In this document: piece by piece, positions 49,825 through 58,936 of the stretch
How the letters are laid out: the number at the start of each line of letters is the position of its first letter
Numbering within the stretch: position 1 is the stretch's first letter
DNA from: JARRON01 sp037383845
GTDB lineage: Bacteria > Pseudomonadota > Gammaproteobacteria > Steroidobacterales > XN24
NCBI GenBank assembly: GCA_037383845.1
Contig: JARRON010000005.1
Coordinates: 1-64,000, forward strand
DNA: 64,000 nucleotides
Reading direction: 5' to 3'
Notes under the pieces: model-generated
What the model was told of the DNA's origin: nothing
What the model saw: the letters and a program-made list of their open reading frames with translations, nothing else
The model's database searches: none
Made by a program: the position numbers and the translations under genes

Positions 49825-50001
49825 ATGGAGATGGGCACGCTGCGCGGACTGGTCACCCTCGCCCTGATGATCGCCTTCGTCGGCGTCGTCATCTGGGCGT
49901 ACAGCAGCCGCCGGCGCAAGGATTTCGAAGAGGCTTCGCAGCTGCCCCTGGAGGAAGACTCCGAGCCACAGCGCAGGCCTGAAAACGGGGAATCGCGATG
50001 A
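49825..50001 (+). CDS. ccoQ: cbb3-type oxidase small subunit CcoQ
   Basis: 58 residues: MEMGTLRGLVTLALMIAFVG, then VVIWAYSSRRRKDFEEASQL and an acidic tail. One membrane helix followed by the SSRRRKDFEEA-type segment is the CcoQ/FixQ pattern. It stabilises the oxidase complex. It sits six bases after ccoO, and its stop overlaps the ccoP start (ATGA). Confidence 0.92.
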   Translation: MEMGTLRGLVTLALMIAFVGVVIWAYSSRRRKDFEEASQLPLEEDSEPQRRPENGESR

Positions 50002-50894
50002 GCAGTTTCTGGAGTGGATGGATTATCGTCCTGACGGTGGCCAACATCATCGGGGCGGTCTGGCTTCTCTGGGCCACCTCCCGGTCCCGTCCCGGCGACG
50101 AGGCGGCGGGAGAGACGACGGGTCATACCTGGGACGGGGACCTGAAGGAATACAACAACCCGCTGCCCCGCTGGTGGCTGTGGCTGTTCTACCTGACGGT
50201 GGTTTTCTCGATCATCTACCTGATCCTTTTCCCGGGCCTGGGAAGCTTCAAGGGCGTCACCGGTTGGAGCCAGGAGAAGCAGTACCAGGAAGAGGTGGCC
50301 GCCGCAGAGGAGAAATACGGCCAGTTCTTCGCCCGCTTCGCGGACATGGACCTCCTGACCCTGGCCGCCAACGAGGAAGCGATGACGGCCGCGGCCAACA
50401 TATTCGGCAACCGCTGCGCCCAGTGTCACGGCTCCGACGGGCGAGGCGCCAGTGGCTTCCCCAACCTGACCGATGACGCCTGGCTGTGGGGCGGCGCGCC
50501 CGAGTCCGTGCTGACGAGCATCGCCCAGGGACGTGCCGGGATCATGCCGCCAATGGGCGACTCCCTCGGCGGCGACGCCGGGATCGGGAACATGGTCGAG
50601 TACGTGCGAAGCCTCTCCGGGCTGGAGCACGACGCCGCCAGGGCGGCCCAGGCCCAGCCTATGTTCGCGGTCTGCGGCGCCTGTCACGGCATGGACGGGA
50701 CCGGGAACACGGCCCTTGGCGCACCCAACCTCACCGACTCGGCCTGGCTGTACGGCAGCGACCGGTCCACGATCCGCACCACCATCACCGGCGGCCGGGA
50801 GAACCAGATGCCCGCCCAGCAGGACCTGGGCGAGGACAAGATCCGCGTGCTGGCCGCCTATGTGCTGAGACTGTCCGGACAGGCGGGCCGCTAG
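49998..50894 (+). CDS. ccoP: cbb3-type cytochrome c oxidase diheme subunit CcoP
   Basis: 298 residues. Two N-terminal membrane helices (WSGWIIVLTVANIIGAVWLL and WLWLFYLTVVFSIIYLILFP) flank the conserved HTWDGDLKEYNNPLPRWW. Two cytochrome c domains follow with NRCAQCHGSDGRG and AVCGACHGMDGTG; distal Met lie in GIMPPMGDSLGG and ENQMPAQQDLG. It receives electrons from soluble cytochrome c. ATG overlaps the ccoQ stop. Confidence 0.97.
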   Translation: MSSFWSGWIIVLTVANIIGAVWLLWATSRSRPGDEAAGETTGHTWDGDLKEYNNPLPRWWLWLFYLTVVFSIIYLILFPGLGSFKGVTGWSQEKQYQEEVAAAEEKYGQFFARFADMDLLTLAANEEAMTAAANIFGNRCAQCHGSDGRGASGFPNLTDDAWLWGGAPESVLTSIAQGRAGIMPPMGDSLGGDAGIGNMVEYVRSLSGLEHDAARAAQAQPMFAVCGACHGMDGTGNTALGAPNLTDSAWLYGSDRSTIRTTITGGRENQMPAQQDLGEDKIRVLAAYVLRLSGQAGR

Positions 50895-50904
50895 GAGAAT
50901 CCCC

Positions 50905-51318
50905 ATGTCCAGAGGGGAACCGGGACACCCGCCCGAGGTCGAACTGGAGCGACCGCAGCGACACTGGCAGCGGCGGCAGCGGGACATCGGCTACGTGGGA
51001 TGGGCGTCCTTCCTGATGGCCTGTGCCGCCACGGCAGTGTTTTTTGCCATGGTGGATCCCGAAGTGCTGTCGGGCACGACGACGCCGGGTTGGGAGATCA
51101 GCCGTCAGACCGGATACGCCATCGGGTTTTTCGGATTCTGGCTGCTGACCGCAGCCACCAGTGTGCTGGTGATATGGCTCGTCCGCACGGAATCTCCGGC
51201 GGAGGGAGAAAAGGGCCTCAAGGGCAGGTTCCGCGGCAGGAAGGACGGGGACGGGAATCCCCGACGGGGGCAGCCGCGCAACCCGCCGGGAACAGGTTCC
51301 GGAGGTAACACAGGCTGA
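50905..51318 (+). CDS. Small two-helix membrane protein between ccoP and ccoG
   Basis: 137 residues, not a named Cco subunit. A polar N-terminus, two membrane helices (WASFLMACAATAVFFAMVDP and GFFGFWLLTAATSVLVIWLV) and a Gly/Arg/Pro-rich tail. GGAGAATCCCC precedes the ATG, and its stop overlaps the ccoG start (ATGA), so it is part of the operon. An assembly or stability role is inferred from position only. Confidence 0.8.
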   Translation: MSRGEPGHPPEVELERPQRHWQRRQRDIGYVGWASFLMACAATAVFFAMVDPEVLSGTTTPGWEISRQTGYAIGFFGFWLLTAATSVLVIWLVRTESPAEGEKGLKGRFRGRKDGDGNPRRGQPRNPPGTGSGGNTG

Positions 51319-52739
51319 TGAGCGAACCCCGTCGGGAAGGCGCCGGCGGCGCCCCCGAGTCCTTCTACGTCGCCCACGAGAAAATCTATCCCCGGGAAGT
51401 CACGGGCCGCTATGCGCGGCTGCGGACCCTGGCGGTATGGGTCCTGCTCGGCATCTACTACGTCCTGCCCTGGCTGAACTGGGACGACCGGCAGGCCGTG
51501 CTGTTCGATCTGCCCGCCCGCAAGTTCTATATCTTCGGACTGACCTTCTGGCCCCAGGACTTCTTCCTGCTGGCCTGGCTGCTCATCATCGCCGCCCTGT
51601 CCCTGTTCTTCTTCACGGCACTGGCCGGCCGCCTCTGGTGCGGATACGCCTGTCCCCAGACGGTGTGGACGGAGACATTCCTGTGGATGGAACGGATCAC
51701 CGAGGGCAACCACAGCCGTCGCCGGAAGCTCGACCAGGGGCCGTGGACCCGCGAGAAGGTGCTGCGCAAGACGGCCAAGCAGGTGCTGTGGATCGGCTTC
51801 GCCCTCTGGACGGGCTTCACTTTCGTCGGCTACTTCACGCCCATCGAGGAGCTGGGCCGGAAAGTGCTCAGCCTGTCCACCGGACCCTGGGAGACTTTCT
51901 GGATCCTGTTCTACAGCTTCGCCACCTACGGCAACGCCGGGCTGTTGCGGGAGCAGGTCTGCAAGTACATGTGTCCGTACGCGCGCTTCCAGAGCGCGAT
52001 GTTCGACAAGGACACGATGATCATCTCCTACGACGAGGCCCGTGGGGAGCCCCGGGGCGGGCGCAAGCGCAACACGGACAAGGCGGCTGCGGGCCTGGGC
52101 GACTGCATCGACTGCAACATGTGCGTGCAGGTCTGCCCCACCGGCATCGACATCCGCGACGGCCTTCAGATCGAGTGCATCGCGTGCGCCGCCTGCGTAG
52201 ACGTATGCAACGGCGTCATGGACAAGATGGGCTACGACCGAGGCCTGATCCGCTACACGACCCACAACGCCATGGAGGACAGCCAGCCGGTGCGCGTGCT
52301 CCGGCCGCGGACGGTAATCTACGGCGCCCTGCTGGCCCTGCTCACGGCGGGCTTTTTGTTTTCCGTCGCCAATCGCTCCACGCTCATCGTGGACGTGATC
52401 CGCGACCGCAGCAGCCTGTATCGTGAGCTCCCTGGTGGCCTCATCGAGAACGTCTACACCGCCGTGCTGGTGAACAAGACCGAGATCCCCCGGCAGTTCG
52501 AGCTCTCCGCCCGGGGCCTGCCTGGCCTGGAGCTGGCCCTGGACACGGAGGGCCCCGTCACCGCCGGTGCCGGGGAAGTCCGCCGGCTGCCGGTGCGGCT
52601 CCAGGTCCCGGCCAGCGCCGTGCCGCCTGCCGGGGCGGACGTCTTCCTGGTGGTGGAAGCCACGGGCGAAGTGCCGGAGCAGGTGGAGAAGGAAACCCGG
52701 TTCCTGGGCCCCGCCGCGGTGCAGGGACCCGCCCGATGA
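51318..52739 (+). CDS. ccoG: cbb3 oxidase accessory protein CcoG (FixG/RdxA), membrane iron-sulfur protein
   Basis: 473 residues. Membrane helices surround WCGYACPQTVWTETFLWMER and EQVCKYMCPYARFQSAMFDK. Two [4Fe-4S] ferredoxin motifs follow in CIDCNMCVQVCPTGIDIRDG and ECIACAACVDVCNGVMDKMG. A C-terminal immunoglobulin-like domain ends the protein. CcoG acts as a cupric reductase supplying copper for oxidase assembly, with CcoI as the copper exporter. Overlaps its neighbours by one and four bases. Confidence 0.97.
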   Translation: MSEPRREGAGGAPESFYVAHEKIYPREVTGRYARLRTLAVWVLLGIYYVLPWLNWDDRQAVLFDLPARKFYIFGLTFWPQDFFLLAWLLIIAALSLFFFTALAGRLWCGYACPQTVWTETFLWMERITEGNHSRRRKLDQGPWTREKVLRKTAKQVLWIGFALWTGFTFVGYFTPIEELGRKVLSLSTGPWETFWILFYSFATYGNAGLLREQVCKYMCPYARFQSAMFDKDTMIISYDEARGEPRGGRKRNTDKAAAGLGDCIDCNMCVQVCPTGIDIRDGLQIECIACAACVDVCNGVMDKMGYDRGLIRYTTHNAMEDSQPVRVLRPRTVIYGALLALLTAGFLFSVANRSTLIVDVIRDRSSLYRELPGGLIENVYTAVLVNKTEIPRQFELSARGLPGLELALDTEGPVTAGAGEVRRLPVRLQVPASAVPPAGADVFLVVEATGEVPEQVEKETRFLGPAAVQGPAR

Positions 52740-53245
52740 ACGCCCCCTCGCGCCAGCACCGCGGGCCGACGCCCTGGTACCGGCAGTTCTGGCCCTGGTT
52801 TCTGATCGCACTGCCGGCTTCCGCCGTGGTGGCGAGCCTGTTCACCATCTGGCTCGCGGTCTCCAGCCCCAACTCCATGGTCGTGGACGACTACTCCCGT
52901 ATCGCCCTGACCACCCAGCAGCGAATGGAGCGCGATGCCCGGGCCGCGGAACTGGGCATCAGCGCCGCGCTGCGGGTCGTGCCGGACGCCGGCGTGATCC
53001 GCGTGCGACTGGCGCCCGCCAGCGTCTATCCGGAAGGCCTGTCCCTGCGCATGTCCCACCCGACCATGGAATCCCAGGACCGGCGCCTGGAGCTCGCCCC
53101 CTCGCCGGAAGGCTGGACCGGGCGGACCGAGCCCTTCGAAGGCCGCTGGTACGTCCAGATCGAGCCCAAAGGCGGCGACTGGCGGCTGGCCGGCGTCATT
53201 GACGGTGGCGGAGAGCTGGAACTTCGGCCCCCCGCCAGCCCCTGA
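52736..53245 (+). CDS. ccoH: FixH/CcoH family cbb3 assembly protein
   Basis: 169 residues. PTPWYRQFWPWFLIALPASA, then VVASLFTIWLAVSSPNSMVV and DDYSRIALTTQQRMERDARA, is the FixH pattern: one membrane helix then a periplasmic Ig-like domain ending GRWYVQIEPKGGDWRLAG. CcoH binds CcoN during assembly. The ATG overlaps the ccoG stop, and ccoI begins eight bases later. Confidence 0.92.
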   Translation: MNAPSRQHRGPTPWYRQFWPWFLIALPASAVVASLFTIWLAVSSPNSMVVDDYSRIALTTQQRMERDARAAELGISAALRVVPDAGVIRVRLAPASVYPEGLSLRMSHPTMESQDRRLELAPSPEGWTGRTEPFEGRWYVQIEPKGGDWRLAGVIDGGGELELRPPASP

Positions 53246-53253
53246 GGCCGGAC

Positions 53254-55704
53254 GTGGCCTCCGCCCCGGGCGCCTGCTTTCATTGCGGCGAGCCACTGAC
53301 CGGCCGGGAGCCCTGGACCGTTCGCCTGGAAGACGCCGACCGCCCGGTCTGCTGCCCCGGCTGCAAGGCCGTGGCGGAGTTCATCCGCGACACCGGGCTG
53401 GCTGACTACTACGAGTACCGGACGGCACCCGGACTGAAGCCGGCCCCGGAGCTGGACGACACCGACGCCCAGTGGCTGGCCTTCGACCGGCCGGAGCTGC
53501 TGGAACAGGTCAGCTCGCCCCTCGGGGACGACCGCCGGGAATGCAGTCTGCTGGTGGAGGGCGTGCGCTGCGCCGCCTGCAGCTGGCTCATCGAGAAAAG
53601 CCTGGGCAGCCTGCCCGGGGTGACCGAGGCCCGGGTGAACCCGGCCACCGCCCGGGCGCGGCTGGTCTGGGATCCGGCCCGCGTCAGGCTCAGCCGGCTG
53701 CTCAGCGCCCTTTCCCGGCTCGGCTACCGTCCCCACCCCGGCGGCGCGGCCTCGGCGGAGATCGCCGAGGCTGAGCGGCGCAGGGCGCTGCGGCGGCTGG
53801 GCGTGGCCGGTTTGGGCATGATGCAGGTGATGATGTTCGCCGTGGCCCTGTACGCCGGCGCGTTCCAGCAGATGGACGAGGGGCTGGAACGTTTCCTGCG
53901 GCTGGTCAGCATGGCCGTGGCGACACCGGTGGTCCTCTATTCCGGATTTCCTTTCTTCGCCGGCGCGGCCCGGGACATCCGCGCCGGCCGCCCGGGCATG
54001 GACGTGCCGGTGGCCATCGCCGTGGGCGGCGCCTGGGTGGCCAGCGTCTTCCACGTCCTGTCCGGCCAGGGAGAGGTCTATTTCGATTCCGTCACCATGT
54101 TCGTGTTCTTTCTCTCCCTGGGCCGGTTCCTGGAGATGGGCGCCCGCCACCGGGCGGGCGACACCAGGGATTCCCTCGCGCGGCTGCTGCCGGACCTGGC
54201 CCGCCGGCGCGCCGGCGGTGACTGGGAGGACGTGCCCGTCCGGGAACTGGCCGCCGGCGACCGCGTCCTCGTACGCCACGGGGAGACCGTGCCCGCGGAC
54301 GGCCGGGTCTCCGGAAGCGGCGGGCGCTTCGATGAATCCATGCTGACCGGGGAGTCCCGCCCCGTTCAGCGCCGCGACGGTGATATGGCCGTTGCCGGGA
54401 GCGTCAACCTGGGTGAGCCCGTGGAAGTCCTGGTGGAGCGGACTGGCGGCGACATGCTGGTTTCCAGCATGGCCCGGCTGCTGGAGCGGGCCCAGGCGGA
54501 GCGGCCGCCGGTGGCCCTGGCGGCCGACCGGGTCGCCCGCTGGTTTGTCACTTCCGTGCTGCTGGCTGCCGCCGGCGTGTATCTCTACTGGCTGCAGGCC
54601 GCCCCCGACCGGGCCTTCGAGATCACCCTGGCGGTGCTCGTGGTCACCTGCCCCTGCGCCCTCTCCCTGGCGACCCCGGCGGCCCTGACGGCGGCCACCA
54701 ACTTCCTTGCCCGGCACGGGCTGCTGGTCACCCGCGGCGCGGCCCTGGAGCGGCTCGCCGGCGCCGATTACGCCGTCTTCGACAAGACCGGCACGCTGAC
54801 ACGCGGGCGGCTGCGGGTGGTCGGTGTGCACCCCGTCGGGAACACCGACCCGGACCGGGCCCTGGCCCTCGCAGCGGCCCTGGAACGGGCGTCCGAGCAC
54901 CCTGTCGCCCGGGCGTTCCGGGACATTGCGCCGGCCGGCGAGGCAAAAGTCAGTGTCGTGCCGGGCCAGGGACTGGAAGGCCACATCGCCGGCACGGACT
55001 ACCGCCTGGGGCGGCCGGACTTCGCCGCGGCCCTGTCCGGGGTGACGCCGCCGGTGCCGGAAAGCGAGGCCACGGTCCTGTTACTGGCGGATCGTTCGGG
55101 CCCGCTGGCGCTGATCGAGGTGGCAGACGACGCCCGGCACGGCACGGCACGGGACCTGGCGGCCCTGCGCGATCTCGGACTGGCGCTGGAGATCGCCAGC
55201 GGCGACCGGGAAATGCCCGTGGCCGCGGTGGCGGCCACGGCGGGGGTGGAATGCTGGGCCGCCAACCAGTCGCCCGAGGCCAAGCTTGCCCGGATCCGGA
55301 GGCTCCAGGGCGAAGGCCATACGGTGGTCATGGTGGGCGACGGAGTGAACGACGCCCCGGTGCTTGCCGGCGCGGACGTCTCCGTGGCCATGGGAGGCGG
55401 GACCGCCCTGGCCCAGACCAGCGCCGACCTGGTGCTGCTGGGGGACACCCTGGGGCCGCTGCCCCTCGGGGTGCGCATCGCGCGCAAGACCCGCCGGGTC
55501 ATCCTGGAGAACCTGGCCTGGGCCGCCGGCTACAATCTGGTGGCGCTGCCCCTGGCCGCCATCGGCCTGATCCAGCCGTGGATGGCCGCCATCGGCATGT
55601 CGGCCAGTTCCCTGCTGGTGGTGCTCAACGCCCTGCGGCTGTCCCGGGACCCCGCCCCGGCGGGGCCGCAGCCGGCGACCCTCGCGGGAGAAGCCGGCGC
55701 ATGA
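53254..55704 (+). CDS. ccoI: Copper-exporting P1B-type ATPase CcoI (FixI)
   Basis: 816 residues. A Cys-rich N-terminus (CFHCGEPLTG ... CCPGCKAVAE) is followed by a heavy-metal domain (EGVRCAACSWLIEKSLGSLP), eight membrane helices with the copper-transport motif TCPCALSLATPAAL, the phosphorylation site FDKTGTLTRG, the HP motif (SEHPVARAF) and the hinge VGDGVNDAPVLAGADVSVAM. It delivers Cu to the periplasm for the CuB centre. GTG start at 53254; the stop overlaps ccoS. Confidence 0.96.
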   Translation: MASAPGACFHCGEPLTGREPWTVRLEDADRPVCCPGCKAVAEFIRDTGLADYYEYRTAPGLKPAPELDDTDAQWLAFDRPELLEQVSSPLGDDRRECSLLVEGVRCAACSWLIEKSLGSLPGVTEARVNPATARARLVWDPARVRLSRLLSALSRLGYRPHPGGAASAEIAEAERRRALRRLGVAGLGMMQVMMFAVALYAGAFQQMDEGLERFLRLVSMAVATPVVLYSGFPFFAGAARDIRAGRPGMDVPVAIAVGGAWVASVFHVLSGQGEVYFDSVTMFVFFLSLGRFLEMGARHRAGDTRDSLARLLPDLARRRAGGDWEDVPVRELAAGDRVLVRHGETVPADGRVSGSGGRFDESMLTGESRPVQRRDGDMAVAGSVNLGEPVEVLVERTGGDMLVSSMARLLERAQAERPPVALAADRVARWFVTSVLLAAAGVYLYWLQAAPDRAFEITLAVLVVTCPCALSLATPAALTAATNFLARHGLLVTRGAALERLAGADYAVFDKTGTLTRGRLRVVGVHPVGNTDPDRALALAAALERASEHPVARAFRDIAPAGEAKVSVVPGQGLEGHIAGTDYRLGRPDFAAALSGVTPPVPESEATVLLLADRSGPLALIEVADDARHGTARDLAALRDLGLALEIASGDREMPVAAVAATAGVECWAANQSPEAKLARIRRLQGEGHTVVMVGDGVNDAPVLAGADVSVAMGGGTALAQTSADLVLLGDTLGPLPLGVRIARKTRRVILENLAWAAGYNLVALPLAAIGLIQPWMAAIGMSASSLLVVLNALRLSRDPAPAGPQPATLAGEAGA

Positions 55705-55898
55705 CCATCCTCTACCTGCTCATCCCCCTGAGCCTCGTCCTCCTCGGACTCGCGGTCTGGGCATTCTTCTGGGCGGTCAACAGCGGGCAGTTCGACGACC
55801 TGGACAGCCCGGCCTGGCGCATCCTGCTGGACGACGAGAAACGGCCGCCGCCGGCCCCCGGCGAAAGCGAGGAACCCGACGATGAACGCGACGCCTGA
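55701..55898 (+). CDS. ccoS: cbb3 oxidase assembly protein CcoS
   Basis: 65 residues. MTILYLLIPLSLVLLGLAVW, then AFFWAVNSGQFDDLDSPAWR and ILLDDE, is the CcoS signature: one membrane helix then the FxWAVxxGQFDDLxxPAxRIL motif. Needed for cofactor insertion into cbb3 oxidases. Overlaps ccoI by four bases and the next gene by 17. Confidence 0.95.
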   Translation: MTILYLLIPLSLVLLGLAVWAFFWAVNSGQFDDLDSPAWRILLDDEKRPPPAPGESEEPDDERDA

Positions 55899-56604
55899 AG
55901 CCGGACTGCTGGCGGCACTGCTGGCCGGCCTGGTGGGCAGCACCCACTGTCTTGGCATGTGCGGCGGGATCGCCGGTGCGCTCGGGGTCGCCGCTGGCGG
56001 GCGGGGCAGCCTGGTGGTGGCCTACAGTGCCGGACGGATCGCCAGCTACGCCCTGGCTGGCGCCATCGTGGGCGCCGCCGGCGCAGGGCTGGCGGGGCTG
56101 GGTAATTTCGGGCCCGTCCTGCGGGTCGTGATGGGACTGGCGTTCATACTGCTGGGCCTCCAGGTCGCCCTGGGACTCAAACTGCTGGCGCCCCTGGAGG
56201 CCGCCGGCGCGAAGCTCTGGGCCCGGCTGTCGCCCCTGGCCCGGTCGCTTATGCCGCCTCGCCATGCCGGCCAGGCCCTTGCCCTCGGCGCCCTGTGGGG
56301 CTGGCTGCCCTGCGGCCTGGTCTACGGCATGCTGGCGGCTGCCGCCGCCAGCGGCAGCGCTACCGGTGGCGCAGCGTTCATGGCGGTCTTCGGCCTGGGC
56401 ACGGCGCCGGCCATGATCGGCGTGGCCTGGGCGTCCGGCCGGGGATCCGGCTGGCTGACCGCCCGGCGCCGCCGGGCCCTCGGCTGGGTGCTGGTGGCCA
56501 TGGGCGCCTGGACGCTGGTGACGCCGCTGAAATATTTCGCCTCCGGCGGCGGCCACATGCACCACTCGAGCGCCCCGCCGGTTGCAGCCGCCCCCTTGGG
56601 CTAA
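55882..56604 (+). CDS. TauE/SafE-family membrane protein linked to cbb3 assembly
   Basis: 240 residues, about six membrane helices. GLVGSTHCLGMCGGIAGALG near the N-terminus (HCxGMCGG) and GALWGWLPCGLVYGMLAAAA in the middle are typical of the cytochrome-biogenesis-linked TauE/SafE group, which ends many cco operons. The His and Cys residues could bind copper, and a His-containing end (GGGHMHHSS) supports that. Function is inferred from context. Confidence 0.88.
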   Translation: MNATPEAGLLAALLAGLVGSTHCLGMCGGIAGALGVAAGGRGSLVVAYSAGRIASYALAGAIVGAAGAGLAGLGNFGPVLRVVMGLAFILLGLQVALGLKLLAPLEAAGAKLWARLSPLARSLMPPRHAGQALALGALWGWLPCGLVYGMLAAAAASGSATGGAAFMAVFGLGTAPAMIGVAWASGRGSGWLTARRRRALGWVLVAMGAWTLVTPLKYFASGGGHMHHSSAPPVAAAPLG

Positions 56605-56663
56605 AATCCTGCGCCTGGGTCCGCCGCTGCGGGTCCGACGCCATGCCATACAGGAGAACCGTC

Positions 56664-57770
56664 ATGTCCCAGCCCGCTTCCGCCCGCTCCGGCGGCGAGA
56701 GAATCTCCTCCGTCGCCGCTCCCGGTGTTGTCACCGGCGACGCCGTCGCCGAGGTCTTCCGCATCGCCCGGGCGCAGGAGTTCGCCCTGCCCGCGGTCAA
56801 CTGCGTCGGCACCAACTCCGTCAATGCCGTGCTCGAGGCAGCCCGGGCGGTGAACTCGCCGGTCATCATCCAGTTCTCCAACGGCGGCGGCGTCTTCTTC
56901 GCCGGCAAGTCGCTCTCCAACGAGGACCAGGCCGCGGCGATCACCGGCTCCATCGCCGGCGCGCGCTACATCCATACCGTGGCGGAGGCCTACGGCGTGC
57001 CTGTGATACTGCACACCGATCACTGCGCGCGGAAACTGCTTCCCTGGGTGGACGGACTGCTGGCCGCCGGCGAGAAGTTCTTCGCCGAGACGGGCAAGCC
57101 GCTTTATTCCTCCCACATGCTCGACCTGTCCGAGGAGCCCCTGGAAGAGAACATCGGCACCTGCGCGGAGTACCTGGAGCGCATGGCCCGGATGGGGATG
57201 ACCCTGGAAATCGAGCTCGGCGTCACCGGCGGCGAGGAAGACGGCGTGGACAACACCGACATCGACAATTCTGCGCTTTATACCCAGCCCGAAGACGTCA
57301 ACTACGCCTACGAGACCCTGTCCGGCATCTCGCCGAACTTCACCGTCGCTGCCTCCTTCGGCAACGTCCACGGCGTCTACAAGCCCGGCAACGTGAAGCT
57401 CACGCCTGAGATCCTGAAGAACTCCCAGGACTTTATCCGGGAAAAGCACGGCACCGGCCCCAAGCCCGTGAGCTTCGTCTTCCACGGCGGCTCCGGCTCG
57501 GAGAAAGAAAAGATCACCGAGGCCATCTCCTACGGCGTGGTAAAGATGAACATCGACACCGACACCCAGTGGGCCGCGTGGAAAGGCGTGAGGGATTACT
57601 ACGAGGCGAAGCGGGCGTACCTCCAGGGCCAGATCGGCAACCCGGAGGGCGACGACAAGCCGAACAAGAAGTACTACGACCCGCGCGTCTGGCTCCGCGA
57701 AGGCGAGAAGTCCATGGTGGAACGTCTCAAGGAGGCCTTCGAGGATCTGAACTGCATCGACCGGCTGTGA
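56664..57770 (+). CDS. fba: Class II fructose-bisphosphate aldolase FbaA
   Basis: Zinc-dependent aldolase of glycolysis, gluconeogenesis or the Calvin cycle. 368 residues, E. coli FbaA type. Zinc and catalytic residues lie in VILHTDHCARKLLPWVDGLL, IELGVTGGEEDGVDNTD, ASFGNVHGVYKPGNVKL and VSFVFHGGSGSEKEKITEAI; MNIDTDTQWA binds the substrate phosphate. AGGAGAACC precedes the ATG at 56664; upstream in-frame codons belong to the previous gene region. It follows the cco operon by 59 bases. Confidence 0.97.
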   Translation: MSQPASARSGGERISSVAAPGVVTGDAVAEVFRIARAQEFALPAVNCVGTNSVNAVLEAARAVNSPVIIQFSNGGGVFFAGKSLSNEDQAAAITGSIAGARYIHTVAEAYGVPVILHTDHCARKLLPWVDGLLAAGEKFFAETGKPLYSSHMLDLSEEPLEENIGTCAEYLERMARMGMTLEIELGVTGGEEDGVDNTDIDNSALYTQPEDVNYAYETLSGISPNFTVAASFGNVHGVYKPGNVKLTPEILKNSQDFIREKHGTGPKPVSFVFHGGSGSEKEKITEAISYGVVKMNIDTDTQWAAWKGVRDYYEAKRAYLQGQIGNPEGDDKPNKKYYDPRVWLREGEKSMVERLKEAFEDLNCIDRL

Positions 57771-58444
57771 GGCCGGCGGCGGTCGGAGCCGTATTCCTCG
57801 CGGTCGGCGCCGCGTGGTCCCCGGCGGTTGCCTTTGACCTGCCGGGGGATCCCGCCGAGGCCCTCGCTCGCCTCGAGGCGCAGCTGCTGGCGTCGCCGGC
57901 GGTGTCGGTTGACTACATTGTCCGCGCCTCCGGCGCTTTCGACAGCGACCTGGCGGGACGACTGGAGCTGGCCCCCGACCGGATCCGCCTGGACGGCCGC
58001 GGCGAGTTCGGCGATTCCCCGGCAGACCTGGCGCTGACCCAGACCGCAGAACGCCTGGCCGGGAGCAACGGGGAAGCCGGCTTCGATCTGCCGGCCGCGC
58101 CAGCGACGGAAGCGGCCCTGATCGTCGGCCTGGTCCGGATGGGCATCCTGCATAACCTGGCCCGCCTGGTGGCGGGCAGGCCACCGGATCACGCCGATGG
58201 CGGCGCCGCCGAGTGGGTCACGGTCCACGATGTGGCATGGGAAGCCGTCCGGAACTGGGATTCCGGGCCCGCCCGGGGCCTGTCGTTCCGCATCCGGGTC
58301 TCGGGCACGGACAGCGGACATGCCACTCTATGGCTGTCCCTGGCCGACGGCCTGCCGACGGCACGGGAGCAGACGGTCCGGTTCCCGGGGGGAGAAATGC
58401 AGGTGCTGGAGCGCTATCCGCGCTTTGAGGTCGCGGCCAACTGA
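57767..58444 (+). CDS. Exported protein of unknown function, LolA-like appearance
   Basis: 225 residues beginning at GTG 57767, which overlaps the aldolase stop (GTGA). The N-terminus RPAAVGAVFLAVGAAWSPAV is a signal peptide with likely cleavage after AVA. The mature part (ALARLEAQLLASPAVSVDYI ... FRIRVSGTDSGHATLWLSLA ... LPTAREQTVRFPGGEMQVLE) has the strand pattern of LolA-like or DUF2092-like lipid-binding proteins, but no decisive motif. Periplasmic location is likely; function is unknown. Confidence 0.7.
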   Translation: MRPAAVGAVFLAVGAAWSPAVAFDLPGDPAEALARLEAQLLASPAVSVDYIVRASGAFDSDLAGRLELAPDRIRLDGRGEFGDSPADLALTQTAERLAGSNGEAGFDLPAAPATEAALIVGLVRMGILHNLARLVAGRPPDHADGGAAEWVTVHDVAWEAVRNWDSGPARGLSFRIRVSGTDSGHATLWLSLADGLPTAREQTVRFPGGEMQVLERYPRFEVAAN

Positions 58445-58448
58445 CCGG

Positions 58449-58859
58449 CTACTGACCGTCGGGAGCGGCCCGCTCTTCCGCGCTGTCCGGAATCTCGTCG
58501 AATTCCGTGCCGCCCAGGAGGGCCCGCCGGCGAGCCGCCTCGGCGGCTTCTTCCGCCTGCCTGCGAAGCGCACGCTCCCGTTCCAGCCGCGACCGGTATT
58601 CCTCCCGCTCCCTCTCGAACGCTTCCTGGCGAGCTTTCAGGAGAGCACGCTCTTCGATAAGCGCCAGCCGCTCAGCCGCCCTGGAGGCGTTCTGGCATTC
58701 CGGATCGCTGGCCGCGGCCCCGCGGTCCCTGTCGCAACGGATCAGCGTGCCCTGGAGAGCTGCTTCGTTTTCCATGAACTCGGCGACGGACCGGGGCTGC
58801 GGCTCTTCGCAGCCGGCCAGGACGACGGCGCAGACGATGAGGATGCTGGCTCGCTTCAT
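58449..58859 (-). CDS. EexN-like lipoprotein with coiled-coil tail
   Basis: 136 residues. Lipoprotein signal MKRASILIVCAVVLAGC with lipobox LAGC. The mature start PRSVAEFMENEAALQGTLIR, then CDRDRGAAASDPECQNASRA, with two Cys, resembles EexN-family lipoproteins. The second half is Glu/Arg/Ala-rich (KARQEAFEREREEYRSRLER), probably a coiled coil. ATG at 58859 was chosen for the signal peptide. EexN homologues occur on plasmids as exclusion proteins; here it is a lone chromosomal copy. Confidence 0.78.
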   Translation of the reverse strand: MKRASILIVCAVVLAGCEEPQPRSVAEFMENEAALQGTLIRCDRDRGAAASDPECQNASRAAERLALIEERALLKARQEAFEREREEYRSRLERERALRRQAEEAAEAARRRALLGGTEFDEIPDSAEERAAPDGQ

Positions 58860-58936
58860 GTGGTTCCCACCCCGAAAGAGCATGCACTGGTGCGCCCCAG
58901 TGTACCGCCCCCGGCGTCGCGGGGGGCGGACCTGGA

